DNA of 16,550 bases from the NCBI RefSeq assembly GCF_910585845.1, contig NZ_CAJUHF010000063.1, forward strand, positions 1-16,550. Direction: 5' to 3'. This DNA is from an uncultured Bacteroides sp. (GTDB taxonomy: Bacteria > Bacteroidota > Bacteroidia > Bacteroidales > Bacteroidaceae). The notes below the pieces were generated by a model, which had not been told where the DNA came from, did no database searches, and was given only the letters and a program-made list of their open reading frames with translations. A program made the position numbers and the translations under genes. Positions 6,539-13,490 of the stretch are shown in pieces (within the stretch, counting starts at the first letter, position 1; every line of letters begins with the position of its first letter).

Positions 6539-7597
6539 ATGAATATTGCCGTTTTACTGTCAGGAGGTGTCGACAGCTCGGTTGTCGTACATCTCCTTTG
6601 TGAGCAAGGATATCGTCCCTCCCTTTTCTATATCAAGATTGGGAGGGACGATACCGATTATATGGACTGTTCGGCCGAAGAGGACTGGGAGATGGCATCG
6701 GCGGTTGCCCGGCGCTATGGCTTACCTTTGGAGATGATTGACTTGCAGAAGGAATACTGGGAGCAGGTAGCGGCTTATGCGATTGATAAGATACGTTGCG
6801 GGCTGACTCCCAATCCTGACGTGATGTGCAACCGGTTCATTAAATTCGGCTGTTTCGAGCAGAAAGTAGGGAAAGAGTTCGACTTCACTGCCACCGGACA
6901 CTATGCCACCATCGTCAATGCGAATGGCAAGGTCTGGCTGGGTACAGCAGCCGATCCGGTAAAGGACCAGACGGACTTTTTGGCTCAGATAGACTATCTG
7001 CAAGTCTCCAAACTGATGTTTCCTTTGGGCGGGCTGATGAAACGGGAAGTACGGGATATTGCCCGCACGGCCGGGTTGCCTACTGCCCGCCGTCGCGACA
7101 GTCAGGGGATTTGTTTTTTGGGTAAGATCAATTATAATGATTTTGTGCGTCGTTTCCTCGGTGAGCGCGAGGGGGACATTGTGGAATGGGAAACGGGTAA
7201 GAAACTGGGCACGCATCGCGGTTACTGGTTTCATACTATCGGTCAGCGGAAGGGATTGGGACTGAGTGGTGGTCCGTGGTTTGTGGTTCGTAAGGACGTT
7301 GCAGACAATGTGCTTTATGTCTCCCGCGGTTATGATACGCAGTGGCAATATGGGCGGGAGTTCAGGATGCACGGTTTTCATTTCATCACCGAGAACCCTT
7401 GGCAGAAGGGGGAGGAGGTGGATGTCACTTTCAAGATTCGGCATACGCCGGAGTTCATGAAGGGAAAACTGATTCCAGTGGGAGAGGATTATCGTATTGT
7501 CTCTGCCGATAGGCTGCAAGGTATCGCTCCGGGGCAATTCGGCGTGGTCTATGATGAGGCTTCCCGAATATGCATTGGCAGTGGGGAGATCGGTTAA
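6539..7597 (+). CDS. mnmA: tRNA 2-thiouridine(34) synthase MnmA
   Basis: A 352-residue tRNA thiolase of the N-type ATP pyrophosphatase class. It adenylates U34 of Lys, Glu and Gln tRNAs and swaps in sulfur taken from a relayed persulfide. The PP-loop SGGVDSS is at residues 8-14. The catalytic cysteines are present: Cys97 in NPDVMCNRFIKFG and Cys192 in DSQGICFLG. The tRNA-binding and C-terminal beta-barrel parts (HTIGQRKGLG at 232-241, then to ADRLQGIAPGQFGVVYD) are complete. The length is normal. Bacteroides species often carry several MnmA paralogues, so this may be one of a set. It lies downstream of metY on the same strand and shares the TTAA at 7594-7597 with the opposite response-regulator stop. 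Confidence 0.92.
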   Translation: MNIAVLLSGGVDSSVVVHLLCEQGYRPSLFYIKIGRDDTDYMDCSAEEDWEMASAVARRYGLPLEMIDLQKEYWEQVAAYAIDKIRCGLTPNPDVMCNRFIKFGCFEQKVGKEFDFTATGHYATIVNANGKVWLGTAADPVKDQTDFLAQIDYLQVSKLMFPLGGLMKREVRDIARTAGLPTARRRDSQGICFLGKINYNDFVRRFLGEREGDIVEWETGKKLGTHRGYWFHTIGQRKGLGLSGGPWFVVRKDVADNVLYVSRGYDTQWQYGREFRMHGFHFITENPWQKGEEVDVTFKIRHTPEFMKGKLIPVGEDYRIVSADRLQGIAPGQFGVVYDEASRICIGSGEIG

Positions 7598-8253
7598 ATA
7601 TAATACTCTACCAGATCCACAATCCCTGCTTTCATTGCATATTTCGTGGCTTCGTGGGCATTGTTCACGCCCAACTTTCGGAATATGTTCTTGCGGTGGC
7701 TGTTTACGGTGTGGAAGCTGAGATTTCTTTCGGCTGCAATCTCCTTGGTGGTTTTTCCTAAGGCGATCTCTTTCAGTACGCTACGTTCTGCCGGAGTCAG
7801 CAGGTTGTCTTTCGGCGCGGGGCGTGCTGCAGGGGAATAACTGCCGGACAGTAACAGGTTGCTTACATGGTTGCACATGAACCTTTCTTTCCTTGCGGCA
7901 CACTGCAATGCGGACAGTATCTCTTCTTTGGAATTGTCTTTCAGTACTACTCCGAAAGACATGCTGCTGAACAGTACTTGCCGCAGAAACTCCACACTCA
8001 GTTCATCCGAAAAGAGCAGCCAGTCGACCTCTTTGAACCGTTCGTGCAGGACAATCAGTTCATCCGCTCCGGAAAAGTCGAACAGGGTGTAATCCAATAT
8101 GACTACCGCCTGCGGATGCAAGCGCAGTTGTTGGATCAGCTCTCCTTTGTTGTCCGCTTCCAGCAGTAGGGCGGTCTCTTTCTGCTTGCTGAGTAGGAAC
8201 ATCATGCCTGCTTTGGTGATGTCCTGATTGTCTGCAATGATAAATTCTCTCAT
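7594..8253 (-). CDS. NarL/LuxR-type response regulator
   Basis: A 219-residue two-domain regulator. The receiver (about 1-122) has an acidic pocket in ADNQD (Asp8, Asp11), the phosphoacceptor Asp54 in VILDYTLFDFSG, Ser82 at the switch position in LLFSDE, and the conserved Lys105 in VVLKDN. The LuxR-type helix-turn-helix (about 150-215) reads LTPAERSVLKEIALGKTTKE, then the recognition helix SFHTVNSHRKNIFRKLGV. The frame is open to 8340, but the start is set at 8253 because MREFIIADNQD is the proper first strand of a receiver and the promoter box lies just before it. No histidine kinase gene is adjacent, so the partner is elsewhere. Its stop TAA overlaps the mnmA stop in opposite orientation, leaving no space for a terminator between them. 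Target genes are unknown. Confidence 0.88.
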   Translation of the reverse strand: MREFIIADNQDITKAGMMFLLSKQKETALLLEADNKGELIQQLRLHPQAVVILDYTLFDFSGADELIVLHERFKEVDWLLFSDELSVEFLRQVLFSSMSFGVVLKDNSKEEILSALQCAARKERFMCNHVSNLLLSGSYSPAARPAPKDNLLTPAERSVLKEIALGKTTKEIAAERNLSFHTVNSHRKNIFRKLGVNNAHEATKYAMKAGIVDLVEYYI

Positions 8254-8261
8254 ATTGCCTA

Positions 8262-8269
8262 CAAAGATA
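8262..8269 (-). promoter_or_regulatory. Candidate -7 box for the response regulator
   Basis: The minus strand reads TATCTTTG, an exact TAnnTTTG match, only 8 bp upstream of the ATG at 8253. A TTTC lies 20 bp further up (8290-8293) as a weak -33. The transcript would start within a few bases of the start codon, that is, nearly leaderless. Confidence 0.5.
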
Positions 8270-8306
8270 GTGCAAACCGAATGCAGAATGAAATGAACTT
8301 GTTTCT

Positions 8307-8376
8307 TTTTTATGCTAATTTTATGTTGAATCCAGTACAAGGCATTTTATGCTGATTTTATGTTGATTTTATGCTG
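8307..8376. repeat. 11-bp iterated motif, five copies in two clusters
   Basis: The motif ATTTTATG(C/T)TG recurs every 11 bp. Cluster one is at 8307-8317 and 8318-8328; cluster two is at 8344-8354, 8355-8365 and 8366-8376, with 15 bp between clusters. The period is close to one helical turn, so all copies in a cluster face the same side of the DNA. It lies about 40-110 bp upstream of the response-regulator promoter box, suiting a multi-site regulator binding region. Confidence 0.75.
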
Positions 8377-8402
8377 AGGTACTTCTTGTTTCTGTTTCCT
8401 GT

Positions 8403-8452
8403 AAAAAAACTCCGCTGCAAAATACCTTTCAAGGAGGATTTTGCAGCGGAGT
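8403..8452 (-). terminator. Rho-independent terminator of the DUF4251 gene
   Basis: Perfect 15-bp arms ACTCCGCTGCAAAAT (8409-8423) and ATTTTGCAGCGGAGT (8438-8452) flank a 14-nt loop. On the minus strand the stem runs into seven T (plus-strand A run 8403-8409). It begins 24 bp past the stop at 8476. Confidence 0.92.
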
Positions 8453-8475
8453 GAGGATATATATAGTCAAGGGCC

Positions 8476-9066
8476 TTACCAAGAACGCCCTTTGAAGATG
8501 CTGGATTGTTCCAATGGAACCAACTTGCCGCTCAATGACATATTGTTGGAATTGAAGTTCGGGCTGATGTTTACAGTGGCGTTATTGTCGCCATTGGTCA
8601 GCGTAATGAATATCTGTGCCGAGATGCCGACGCCTTGAATGTTGAACTGGCAGTTGACGTTGCCTCTTTTGTCGGTAGTCATCTTCATGTCCGAGGTGGT
8701 ACCATCCACAGTTACGCCGCCGATGCCGTTAGGACCAGGATAGGCGGTGTTGAAAGCCACCTGTACGGTGCCGTGCCCTTGGTTCATCAATACGAAGTTG
8801 GTGTTGGCATTTACAAAAGCCGTCTGTCCGTTACGGAACATGACTTGGTCGGCTTCCAAAACAAACTGCTTATCTTTCAGTGCTGCCACGGCATCTTCGT
8901 ACGAGATGGCGTCGGCTACTTGTTGTTCTGCCTTCTGACGGGCACGTTCGGCATCCCGCTGTGCTTTGCGGTTCATGCGTTGTTCGGTTTTGCTCTCTTG
9001 TGCATACATGGCGGTCGTTACCACGCTCATCATAATAAATGCTGCTAATGCAATAAATTTCTTCAT
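8476..9066 (-). CDS. DUF4251 secreted protein
   Basis: A 196-residue exported protein of the DUF4251 family, common in Bacteroidales and without known function. A signal peptide covers residues 1-22 (ends AMYAQ). A short charged helical stretch follows at about 26-52 (EQRMNRKAQRDAERARQKAE). The beta-rich DUF4251 domain covers about 55-192, with landmarks YEDAVAALKDKQFVLEAD at 56-73, a Gly-rich PNGIGGVTVDGT at 112-123, and a repeated strand pattern ending FKGRSW at the C terminus. There are no cysteines apart from one, Cys139. The protein is likely periplasmic and soluble, as no lipobox or membrane helix is seen. It has its own terminator and is divergent from the sugar kinase, with two inverted repeats between them. 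Confidence 0.85.
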   Translation of the reverse strand: MKKFIALAAFIMMSVVTTAMYAQESKTEQRMNRKAQRDAERARQKAEQQVADAISYEDAVAALKDKQFVLEADQVMFRNGQTAFVNANTNFVLMNQGHGTVQVAFNTAYPGPNGIGGVTVDGTTSDMKMTTDKRGNVNCQFNIQGVGISAQIFITLTNGDNNATVNISPNFNSNNMSLSGKLVPLEQSSIFKGRSW

Positions 9067-9113
9067 AAATCTTTGTTGTTTAGGTTTTACGATTCTTGCT
9101 TGTTTGTAGAGAA

Positions 9114-9136
9114 AACAATCGCTATGAGAGATTGTT
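9114..9136. promoter_or_regulatory. Inverted repeat AACAATC-N9-GATTGTT
   Basis: Perfect 7-bp arms lie at 9114-9120 and 9130-9136 with a 9-bp spacer, 48 bp upstream of the DUF4251 ATG. It could be an operator or a hairpin in that gene's leader. No clear -7 box for the DUF4251 gene was found nearby. Confidence 0.4.
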
Positions 9137-9170
9137 CACTGGAGAATCCTTTTTTTTAGGTTCATCCGAC

Positions 9171-9190
9171 ATATAAATCATGATTTATAT
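9171..9190. promoter_or_regulatory. Perfect 20-bp palindrome, probable operator
   Basis: ATATAAATCATGATTTATAT equals its own reverse complement over all 20 bases. It sits between the divergent DUF4251 and sugar kinase genes and abuts the -7 box of the kinase (9192-9199), covering the space where the -33 and spacer would be. Such a site suits a dimeric repressor of the kinase. The regulator is not in the window. Confidence 0.6.
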
Positions 9191-9191
9191 T

Positions 9192-9199
9192 TAAATTTG
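9192..9199 (+). promoter_or_regulatory. Candidate -7 box for the sugar kinase gene
   Basis: TAAATTTG is an exact TAnnTTTG match, 67 bp before the ATG at 9266. No -33 TTTG is visible; that region is taken up by the 20-bp palindrome. Confidence 0.5.
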
Positions 9200-9265
9200 T
9201 ACTCTCGCGAAATGCGAATGTGATTTTGATTCCCGATTAGTTCTTTTTGTGATAAATTATATACA

Positions 9266-10339
9266 ATGAATAAGAAACAAATATCTACTTGTAAGAAAGT
9301 AGTCACCTTTGGTGAAATCATGCTGAGGCTGACTGCACCCGATTTTCTCCGTTTCTCACAGACTAACCAGCTGATAGCCACCTTTGGCGGCAGCGAAGCC
9401 AACGTTGCAGTATCGTTGGCTGGCTTCGGCATTCCTACCGAATTTGTCACCCGCCTGCCGGATAACGCCATAGCCCGTGCCTGCATCGCCTCGCTTCGTG
9501 CCAACGGCTTGGGCACTGAAGGCATAGTCTTCGGAGGCAAGCGCATGGGGCTTTACTTTCTGGAGAGCGGCGCTGCCTTTCGCAATTCAAATGTTGTTTA
9601 TGACCGCGAAGGTTCTTCTTTTGCCACTTTGCGCCCCGGCATGATCGATTGGGAGAAAATCTTCTCGGATGCAGGTTGGTTCCACTGGTCGGGCATTGCA
9701 GCCGCCCTTTCGCCCGAAGGTGCCGAGGCTTGCCGCGAGGCCATTGAGACGGCCGACCGCATGGGACTGACTATCTCGTGCGACTTGAATTTCCGCAAGA
9801 AACTGTGGAACTACGGCCGTTCGGCAGCCGAAGTCATGCAGCCCTTGGTACAATACAGTGATGTCATCTTCGGTGCCGAACCGGAATACAAGGAGATTCT
9901 TGGTATCCAGCCCGTCGGATTCAAGGCAGTCAGTGCTGCGGATACATCTTTCGAAGCCTCCCTGCCTGCCTTTGAGGAGTTCGGACGTCAAGTTGTGACG
10001 CATGTGCCCCGTTGCCGGAAAGCATTCCTGGAACTGCGCAATTCCATAACCTCCAATCATAACCTGTTGGCTGCCGTACTCTATTCGGACAACACGCTGA
10101 AGCATACCAGTATCTACGATATAGAGCACGAAGTGGACCGTGTAGGGGCAGGAGATGCTTTTGTCGGCGGCATGATTTATGGTCTTATCACTTATCCCGA
10201 CGATGACCAGAAAGCACTGGAATATGCCCTTGCCGCCTCCGCACTGAAGAACACGGTGTATGGCGATTTCAATCAGGTGACCGTGGAAGAAGTGGAGAGC
10301 CTGATGCAGGGCAATACATCAGGCAGGGTGTCGCGCTAA
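9266..10339 (+). CDS. kdgK: PfkB-family sugar kinase, probable 2-dehydro-3-deoxygluconokinase
   Basis: A 357-residue cytosolic carbohydrate kinase of the ribokinase/PfkB family. The N-terminal signature VVTFGEIMLRLTAP (12-25) and GGSEANVAVSLAGFG (41-55) bind the sugar. The C-terminal DRVGAGDAFVGGMIYGL (291-307) holds the anion hole and the catalytic base Asp297. This pattern fits KdgK, which phosphorylates 2-keto-3-deoxygluconate from pectin and uronate breakdown to KDPG. The protein is some 40 residues longer than many KdgK enzymes, mainly through an insert around 215-262. A fructokinase or another PfkB substrate cannot be ruled out. An aldolase gene (eda), a frequent neighbour of kdgK in Bacteroides, does not follow here; the next gene is convergent. 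The pectate lyase at 13491 gives weak support for the uronate role. Confidence 0.78.
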   Translation: MNKKQISTCKKVVTFGEIMLRLTAPDFLRFSQTNQLIATFGGSEANVAVSLAGFGIPTEFVTRLPDNAIARACIASLRANGLGTEGIVFGGKRMGLYFLESGAAFRNSNVVYDREGSSFATLRPGMIDWEKIFSDAGWFHWSGIAAALSPEGAEACREAIETADRMGLTISCDLNFRKKLWNYGRSAAEVMQPLVQYSDVIFGAEPEYKEILGIQPVGFKAVSAADTSFEASLPAFEEFGRQVVTHVPRCRKAFLELRNSITSNHNLLAAVLYSDNTLKHTSIYDIEHEVDRVGAGDAFVGGMIYGLITYPDDDQKALEYALAASALKNTVYGDFNQVTVEEVESLMQGNTSGRVSR

Positions 10340-10385
10340 GCACTCTTTCTTGCCTGCCGTCTCCTCTTCTTCTCGTTTTTTTTGT

Positions 10386-10425
10386 CTCCTCGTCTCCTCG
10401 TCACCTCGTTCCCTTGTACCTTTGT
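10386..10425. repeat. Degenerate 8-bp tandem repeat in a pyrimidine-rich tract
   Basis: Five 8-bp units run in order: CTCCTCGT, CTCCTCGT, CACCTCGT, TCCCTTGT, ACCTTTGT (10386-10425), followed by ACCCT. The surrounding 10345-10430 is strongly pyrimidine-biased on the plus strand and includes a run of eight T. It fills most of the gap between two convergent genes. No stem-loop terminator was seen in it. Confidence 0.65.
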
Positions 10426-10443
10426 ACCCTGCGAAAGTTGAGA

Positions 10444-11430
10444 TCAGGATACTTCTCGGGCAAGGGCTTCGGCTGTGGATGCATCGATAGGTTCATCCAG
10501 CACATAGATCCGGTAGGAGAGACGCAGTTCTCTGTCTGGATACAAAGTGAACGGTTGGTGTCGGGTAGGAGAGAAGTTCCACATCAGGTCGCCCTTGAGA
10601 TTATTGGCTTTACTATCCCATACCCTCATCGGCTCCGGATAGTTCAGATTGGAGGGATAAGGAACGATCAGAATGCAGGCATCGTCTCTCGCGGATTCTT
10701 TATCTTTTCCTGTGTCCTTCTGAAAGTAACACCAGCGTGCCGGCGTTCCGTCCGCCTTGTCGCGGTCGAGGCCTTTGGAGGTGAGCATTTCTGCTGTCTG
10801 TCCGTTCCAGCTGTCGCACACGCGGAGGCAGAAGCCCCCATAGCGATAGCTTTCCAATGTGATAGGGGAAGAAGTGGCGCAACGCAGCGTGGTGTGATAC
10901 TCTATGTAATATCCTTGTCGTCCGGCTTTCCCTATCTGAACCTTTAACTGTTCTGTCAGTGCTGTTTTTTCTTGCGGGGAATCGGGATATACTACATGGT
11001 CGAGCAAAGCGGAAAAGCCGTCGGGGCGTACTTCGATAAATTGGCGGAAGCGGACCGTACCTTCTTTCTTATACAAGTTCCAGAAGTCTACTTCTTTCCC
11101 TTCAAACGTAGCCTTTGTCCAGGCATACCACATGCCGAAATGGTGATAATGGTCGGACGGAGAGCAATTGGTCAGCGTGTCTCCCTCCAAGGTTCGTAGG
11201 GGATGAATGAATCCGCTCCGTTTGTAGATTGTATCTATGCCCTGCGACGGATAGACCACGGCATAATTGTAGGTGAACAAATGCTTCCCGTCCATTGCAT
11301 ATTCCAATGAACGGTTTGTATCAGTCACAGAAAAAGGTGTGCCGTCAGAAGTGCATGAACTGAATAGTGCGAGAAGACTTGTATAGAGGAGAGTCTGTAT
11401 GAACCGTTTGCTGTTAGTGTGGGTATGCAT
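10444..11430 (-). CDS. PmoA-like (DUF6807) lipoprotein
   Basis: A 328-residue lipoprotein (lipobox LFSSC, Cys26) of the family annotated as PmoA-like or DUF6807. Landmarks are YKRSGFIHPLRTLEGDTLT (69-87) and the His cluster SDHYHHFGMWYAW (92-104). Further on come YGGFCLRVCDSWNG in the mid region and YRIYVLDE near the C terminus. The family is common in Bacteroidetes and Planctomycetes near carbohydrate-use genes. Despite the name it is not a methane monooxygenase subunit, and no reaction is established. The clustered histidines could bind metal or a sugar; that is inference. Lipidation places it on the envelope. It is convergent with the sugar kinase and has a -7 box upstream. No susC/susD pair is near. 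Confidence 0.8.
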   Translation of the reverse strand: MHTHTNSKRFIQTLLYTSLLALFSSCTSDGTPFSVTDTNRSLEYAMDGKHLFTYNYAVVYPSQGIDTIYKRSGFIHPLRTLEGDTLTNCSPSDHYHHFGMWYAWTKATFEGKEVDFWNLYKKEGTVRFRQFIEVRPDGFSALLDHVVYPDSPQEKTALTEQLKVQIGKAGRQGYYIEYHTTLRCATSSPITLESYRYGGFCLRVCDSWNGQTAEMLTSKGLDRDKADGTPARWCYFQKDTGKDKESARDDACILIVPYPSNLNYPEPMRVWDSKANNLKGDLMWNFSPTRHQPFTLYPDRELRLSYRIYVLDEPIDASTAEALAREVS

Positions 11431-11479
11431 ATGGTTATAATTATTTTATTATTCGGTTGCAACTATGGTTGAACAGTCG

Positions 11480-11487
11480 CAAATATA
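11480..11487 (-). promoter_or_regulatory. Candidate -7 box for the PmoA-like gene
   Basis: The minus strand reads TATATTTG, an exact TAnnTTTG match, 49 bp before the ATG at 11430. No -33 TTTG is found at 19-21 bp. Confidence 0.45.
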
Positions 11488-11524
11488 GGGATTTTTATTG
11501 AAGGTCGTATGATGGTATGAAAAT

Positions 11525-11561
11525 AAAAAAATCCCCATAACTCATCGAGTTACAGGGATTT
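11525..11561 (-). terminator. Rho-independent terminator of the NifU-like/GGGtGRT operon
   Basis: Nested arms AAATCCC (11529-11535)/GGGATTT (11555-11561) and TAACTC (11538-11543)/GAGTTA (11547-11552) form one stem. As minus-strand RNA the two intervening positions are G-U pairs, so the stem is continuous over 15 bp with a 3-nt loop. It is followed by seven T (plus-strand A run 11525-11531) and lies 22 bp past the stop at 11584. Confidence 0.9.
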
Positions 11562-11583
11562 CATATCGTAATCTACGTATAAA

Positions 11584-12594
11584 TTATTTGCTGAGTGCAG
11601 TAGCCACGTCAACCGCGCAAGCCACTGTACAACCTACCATCGGGTTGTTACCAATTCCTAAGAAGCCCATCATTTCCACGTGAGCGGGAACTGATGAAGA
11701 ACCTGCGAACTGAGCGTCGGAGTGCATACGGCCCATCGTGTCCGTCATACCGTAAGAAGCAGGACCGGCAGCCATGTTATCCGGGTGAAGAGTACGGCCT
11801 GTACCACCACCGGAAGCTACTGAGAAGTAGGGCTTACCTGCCAATACACGCTCCTTCTTGTAAGTACCAGCAACCGGATGTTGGAAACGAGTCGGGTTGG
11901 TAGAGTTACCTGTGATAGATACGTCTACGCCTTCTTTCCACATGATTGCCACACCTTCGCGAACGTCATCGGCACCGTAGCATTTCACTTTGGCACGGGG
12001 ACCATCGCTGTATGCGATTTCACGAACTACTTTCAATTCGCCTGTGTAGTAGTCGAACTGAGTCTGAACGTATGTGAAGCCGTTGATACGAGAGATGATC
12101 TGTGCAGCGTCTTTGCCCAAACCGTTCAGGATACAACGCAGAGGCTCCTGACGTACCTTGTCTGCTTTAGCGGCAATCTTGATGGCACCTTCGGCAGCAG
12201 CGAATGACTCGTGACCGGCCAAGAAAGCGAAACACTTAGTCTCTTCGCGCAGCAACATGGCAGCCAGGTTACCGTGACCGAGACCAACTTTACGGTCGTC
12301 GGCTACAGAACCCGGAATACAGAATGCCTGCAAACCGATACCGATAGCCTCAGCAGCGTCAGCAGCGTTCTTGCAACCTTTCTTGATAGCGATGGCGCAA
12401 CCTACAACGTATGCCCATTTTGCATTCTCAAAGCAGATGGGTTGAGTTTCTTCACAAGTCTTATAAGGATCCAGACCATGAGCTTCGCAGATGGCGTTAG
12501 CTTCTTCGATGTCTTTGATACCGTTAGCGTTCAGAGCGGCCAGAATCTGTTTGATACGGCGGTCTTGGCTTTCAAATTTCACTTCTCTAATCAT
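11584..12594 (-). CDS. GGGtGRT protein, function unknown
   Basis: A 336-residue protein of the family named after its motif, present here as SGGGTGRTLHP at 261-271. It is widespread in Bacteroidetes and Clostridia and has no assigned reaction. No signal peptide or membrane helix is seen, so it should be cytosolic. Cysteines are plentiful (36, 48, 54, 66, 74, 92, 121, 154, 205, 322, 326), some in suggestive contexts: Cys48 and Cys54 in KTCEETQPIC, and Cys322 and Cys326 in GCTVACAVD. Glycine-rich loops (GIGLQAFCIPG, GLGHGN, GFLGIGNNP) recall nucleotide or cofactor binding. The frame is open to 12648, but 12594 is the start because a strong ribosome binding site lies 9 nt before it. It follows the NifU-like gene by 19 bp in one operon, which suggests a shared Fe-S or sulfur role. 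Confidence 0.9.
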   Translation of the reverse strand: MIREVKFESQDRRIKQILAALNANGIKDIEEANAICEAHGLDPYKTCEETQPICFENAKWAYVVGCAIAIKKGCKNAADAAEAIGIGLQAFCIPGSVADDRKVGLGHGNLAAMLLREETKCFAFLAGHESFAAAEGAIKIAAKADKVRQEPLRCILNGLGKDAAQIISRINGFTYVQTQFDYYTGELKVVREIAYSDGPRAKVKCYGADDVREGVAIMWKEGVDVSITGNSTNPTRFQHPVAGTYKKERVLAGKPYFSVASGGGTGRTLHPDNMAAGPASYGMTDTMGRMHSDAQFAGSSSVPAHVEMMGFLGIGNNPMVGCTVACAVDVATALSK

Positions 12595-12603
12595 AATGTC
12601 TTT

Positions 12604-12610
12604 CCTCCTT
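12604..12610 (-). promoter_or_regulatory. Strong Shine-Dalgarno for the GGGtGRT gene
   Basis: The minus strand reads AAGGAGG, then 9 nt, then ATG at 12594. Such a full match to the anti-Shine-Dalgarno is unusual in Bacteroides and no similar site is seen before its neighbours. It fixes the start codon and suggests high translation. Confidence 0.85.
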
Positions 12611-12613
12611 ATA

Positions 12614-13315
12614 TTATTCGTGACGTGGGTCAATGTGTTTAACTGCACCTTGCTCAGCAGTGAAGCGGCCGTAAGTACCGGTTACTTTCTTCAAAGCTTC
12701 GTTGGCGTCTGTACCTTTCTTGATCTCATCCATGAACTTGCCCAGGTGAACAAACTCGTATCCGCAGATCTGGTCGTCTTTGTCGAGAGCGATGGTCTTG
12801 ATATAACCTTCTGCCATTTCCAAGTAACGGGAACCCTTTGCCAATGTACCGTACAGAGTACCTACCTGGCTACGCAGACCTTTACCCAAGTCTTCCAGAC
12901 CGGCACCGATCATCAAACCGCCTTCTGAGAAAGCAGACTGCGTACGACCGTAAACGATTTGCAGGAAGAGTTCGCGCATAGCTGTGTTGATAGCGTCGCA
13001 AACGAGGTCAGTGTTCAGTGCTTCGAGGATGGTCTTTCCCGGGAGGATTTCTGATGCCATAGCAGCAGAGTGAGTCATACCGGAGCAGCCGATAGTCTCA
13101 ACCAGAGCTTCCTGGATAACGCCTTCCTTTACATTGAGGGTTAATTTACATGCACCTTGCTGAGGAGCACACCAGCCGATACCGTGTGTCAGACCAGAGA
13201 TGTCAACGATTTCTTTAGCTTTTACCCATTTACCTTCTTCGGGAATAGGAGCCGGTCCGTGGTTAGGGCCTTTCTTCACAACACACATGTGTTCCACTTC
13301 GTGTGAATAAGTCAT
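12614..13315 (-). CDS. NifU/IscU-like iron-sulfur cluster scaffold protein
   Basis: A 233-residue cytosolic protein related to the IscU/NifU N-terminal scaffold fold. The start MTYSHEVEHM at 13315 is preferred over the open frame to 13369: the extra residues are hydrophobic and lie partly within the leader defined by the promoter. A Met at residue 10 is an alternative. Scaffold-like cysteines occur in GWCAPQQGACKL (Cys49, Cys56) and in ETIGCSGMTHSAAMASEIL (Cys77), the latter resembling the IscU GCG motif region with its following helix. The third IscU ligand region (an LPPVK-C segment) is not recognised, so cluster binding may differ; Cys106 and Cys184 are other candidates. C-terminal residues about 165-233 extend past a typical IscU. 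It has a strong promoter and is transcribed with the GGGtGRT gene. Confidence 0.82.
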   Translation of the reverse strand: MTYSHEVEHMCVVKKGPNHGPAPIPEEGKWVKAKEIVDISGLTHGIGWCAPQQGACKLTLNVKEGVIQEALVETIGCSGMTHSAAMASEILPGKTILEALNTDLVCDAINTAMRELFLQIVYGRTQSAFSEGGLMIGAGLEDLGKGLRSQVGTLYGTLAKGSRYLEMAEGYIKTIALDKDDQICGYEFVHLGKFMDEIKKGTDANEALKKVTGTYGRFTAEQGAVKHIDPRHE

Positions 13316-13377
13316 AATTAGCTCTTTTTTTAAGTTATATAAAATAAAAAAACGTAACTCGTTTTTCAAATCGTTCG

Positions 13378-13408
13378 CAAAGTTACTCCTTTTCTTTGTT
13401 TATGCAAA
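13378..13408 (-). promoter_or_regulatory. Promoter of the NifU-like/GGGtGRT operon
   Basis: The minus strand has -33 TTTG (13408-13405), a 19-bp spacer, and -7 TAACTTTG (13385-13378), a full consensus match. Transcription should start near 13371, giving a leader of about 56 nt. TAACTCG (13355-13361) and CGAGTTA (13410-13416) form 7-bp inverted repeats flanking the promoter. Confidence 0.8.
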
Positions 13409-13445
13409 TCGAGTTATCTGACTTTTTTTATAAAAATTAATAATA

Positions 13446-13488
13446 AGAGACAGTGTCTCTGTGTATTGTAATCTCTACATTACAATAC
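13446..13488 (-). terminator. Double-hairpin terminator region of the pectate lyase gene
   Basis: Read on the minus strand, the stop at 13491 is followed at once by a 10-bp hairpin (GTATTGTAAT 13463-13472 with ATTACAATAC 13479-13488, 6-nt loop). A second hairpin follows (AGAGACA 13446-13452 with TGTCTCT 13454-13460). Beyond it the minus strand is T-rich but interrupted (TATTATTAATTTTT), so the second stem is a less typical terminator. Confidence 0.65.
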
Positions 13489-13490
13489 TT

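Noticed and set aside
6722..7537. Minus-strand ORF opposite mnmA
   Set aside because: Antisense shadow of a complete MnmA gene.
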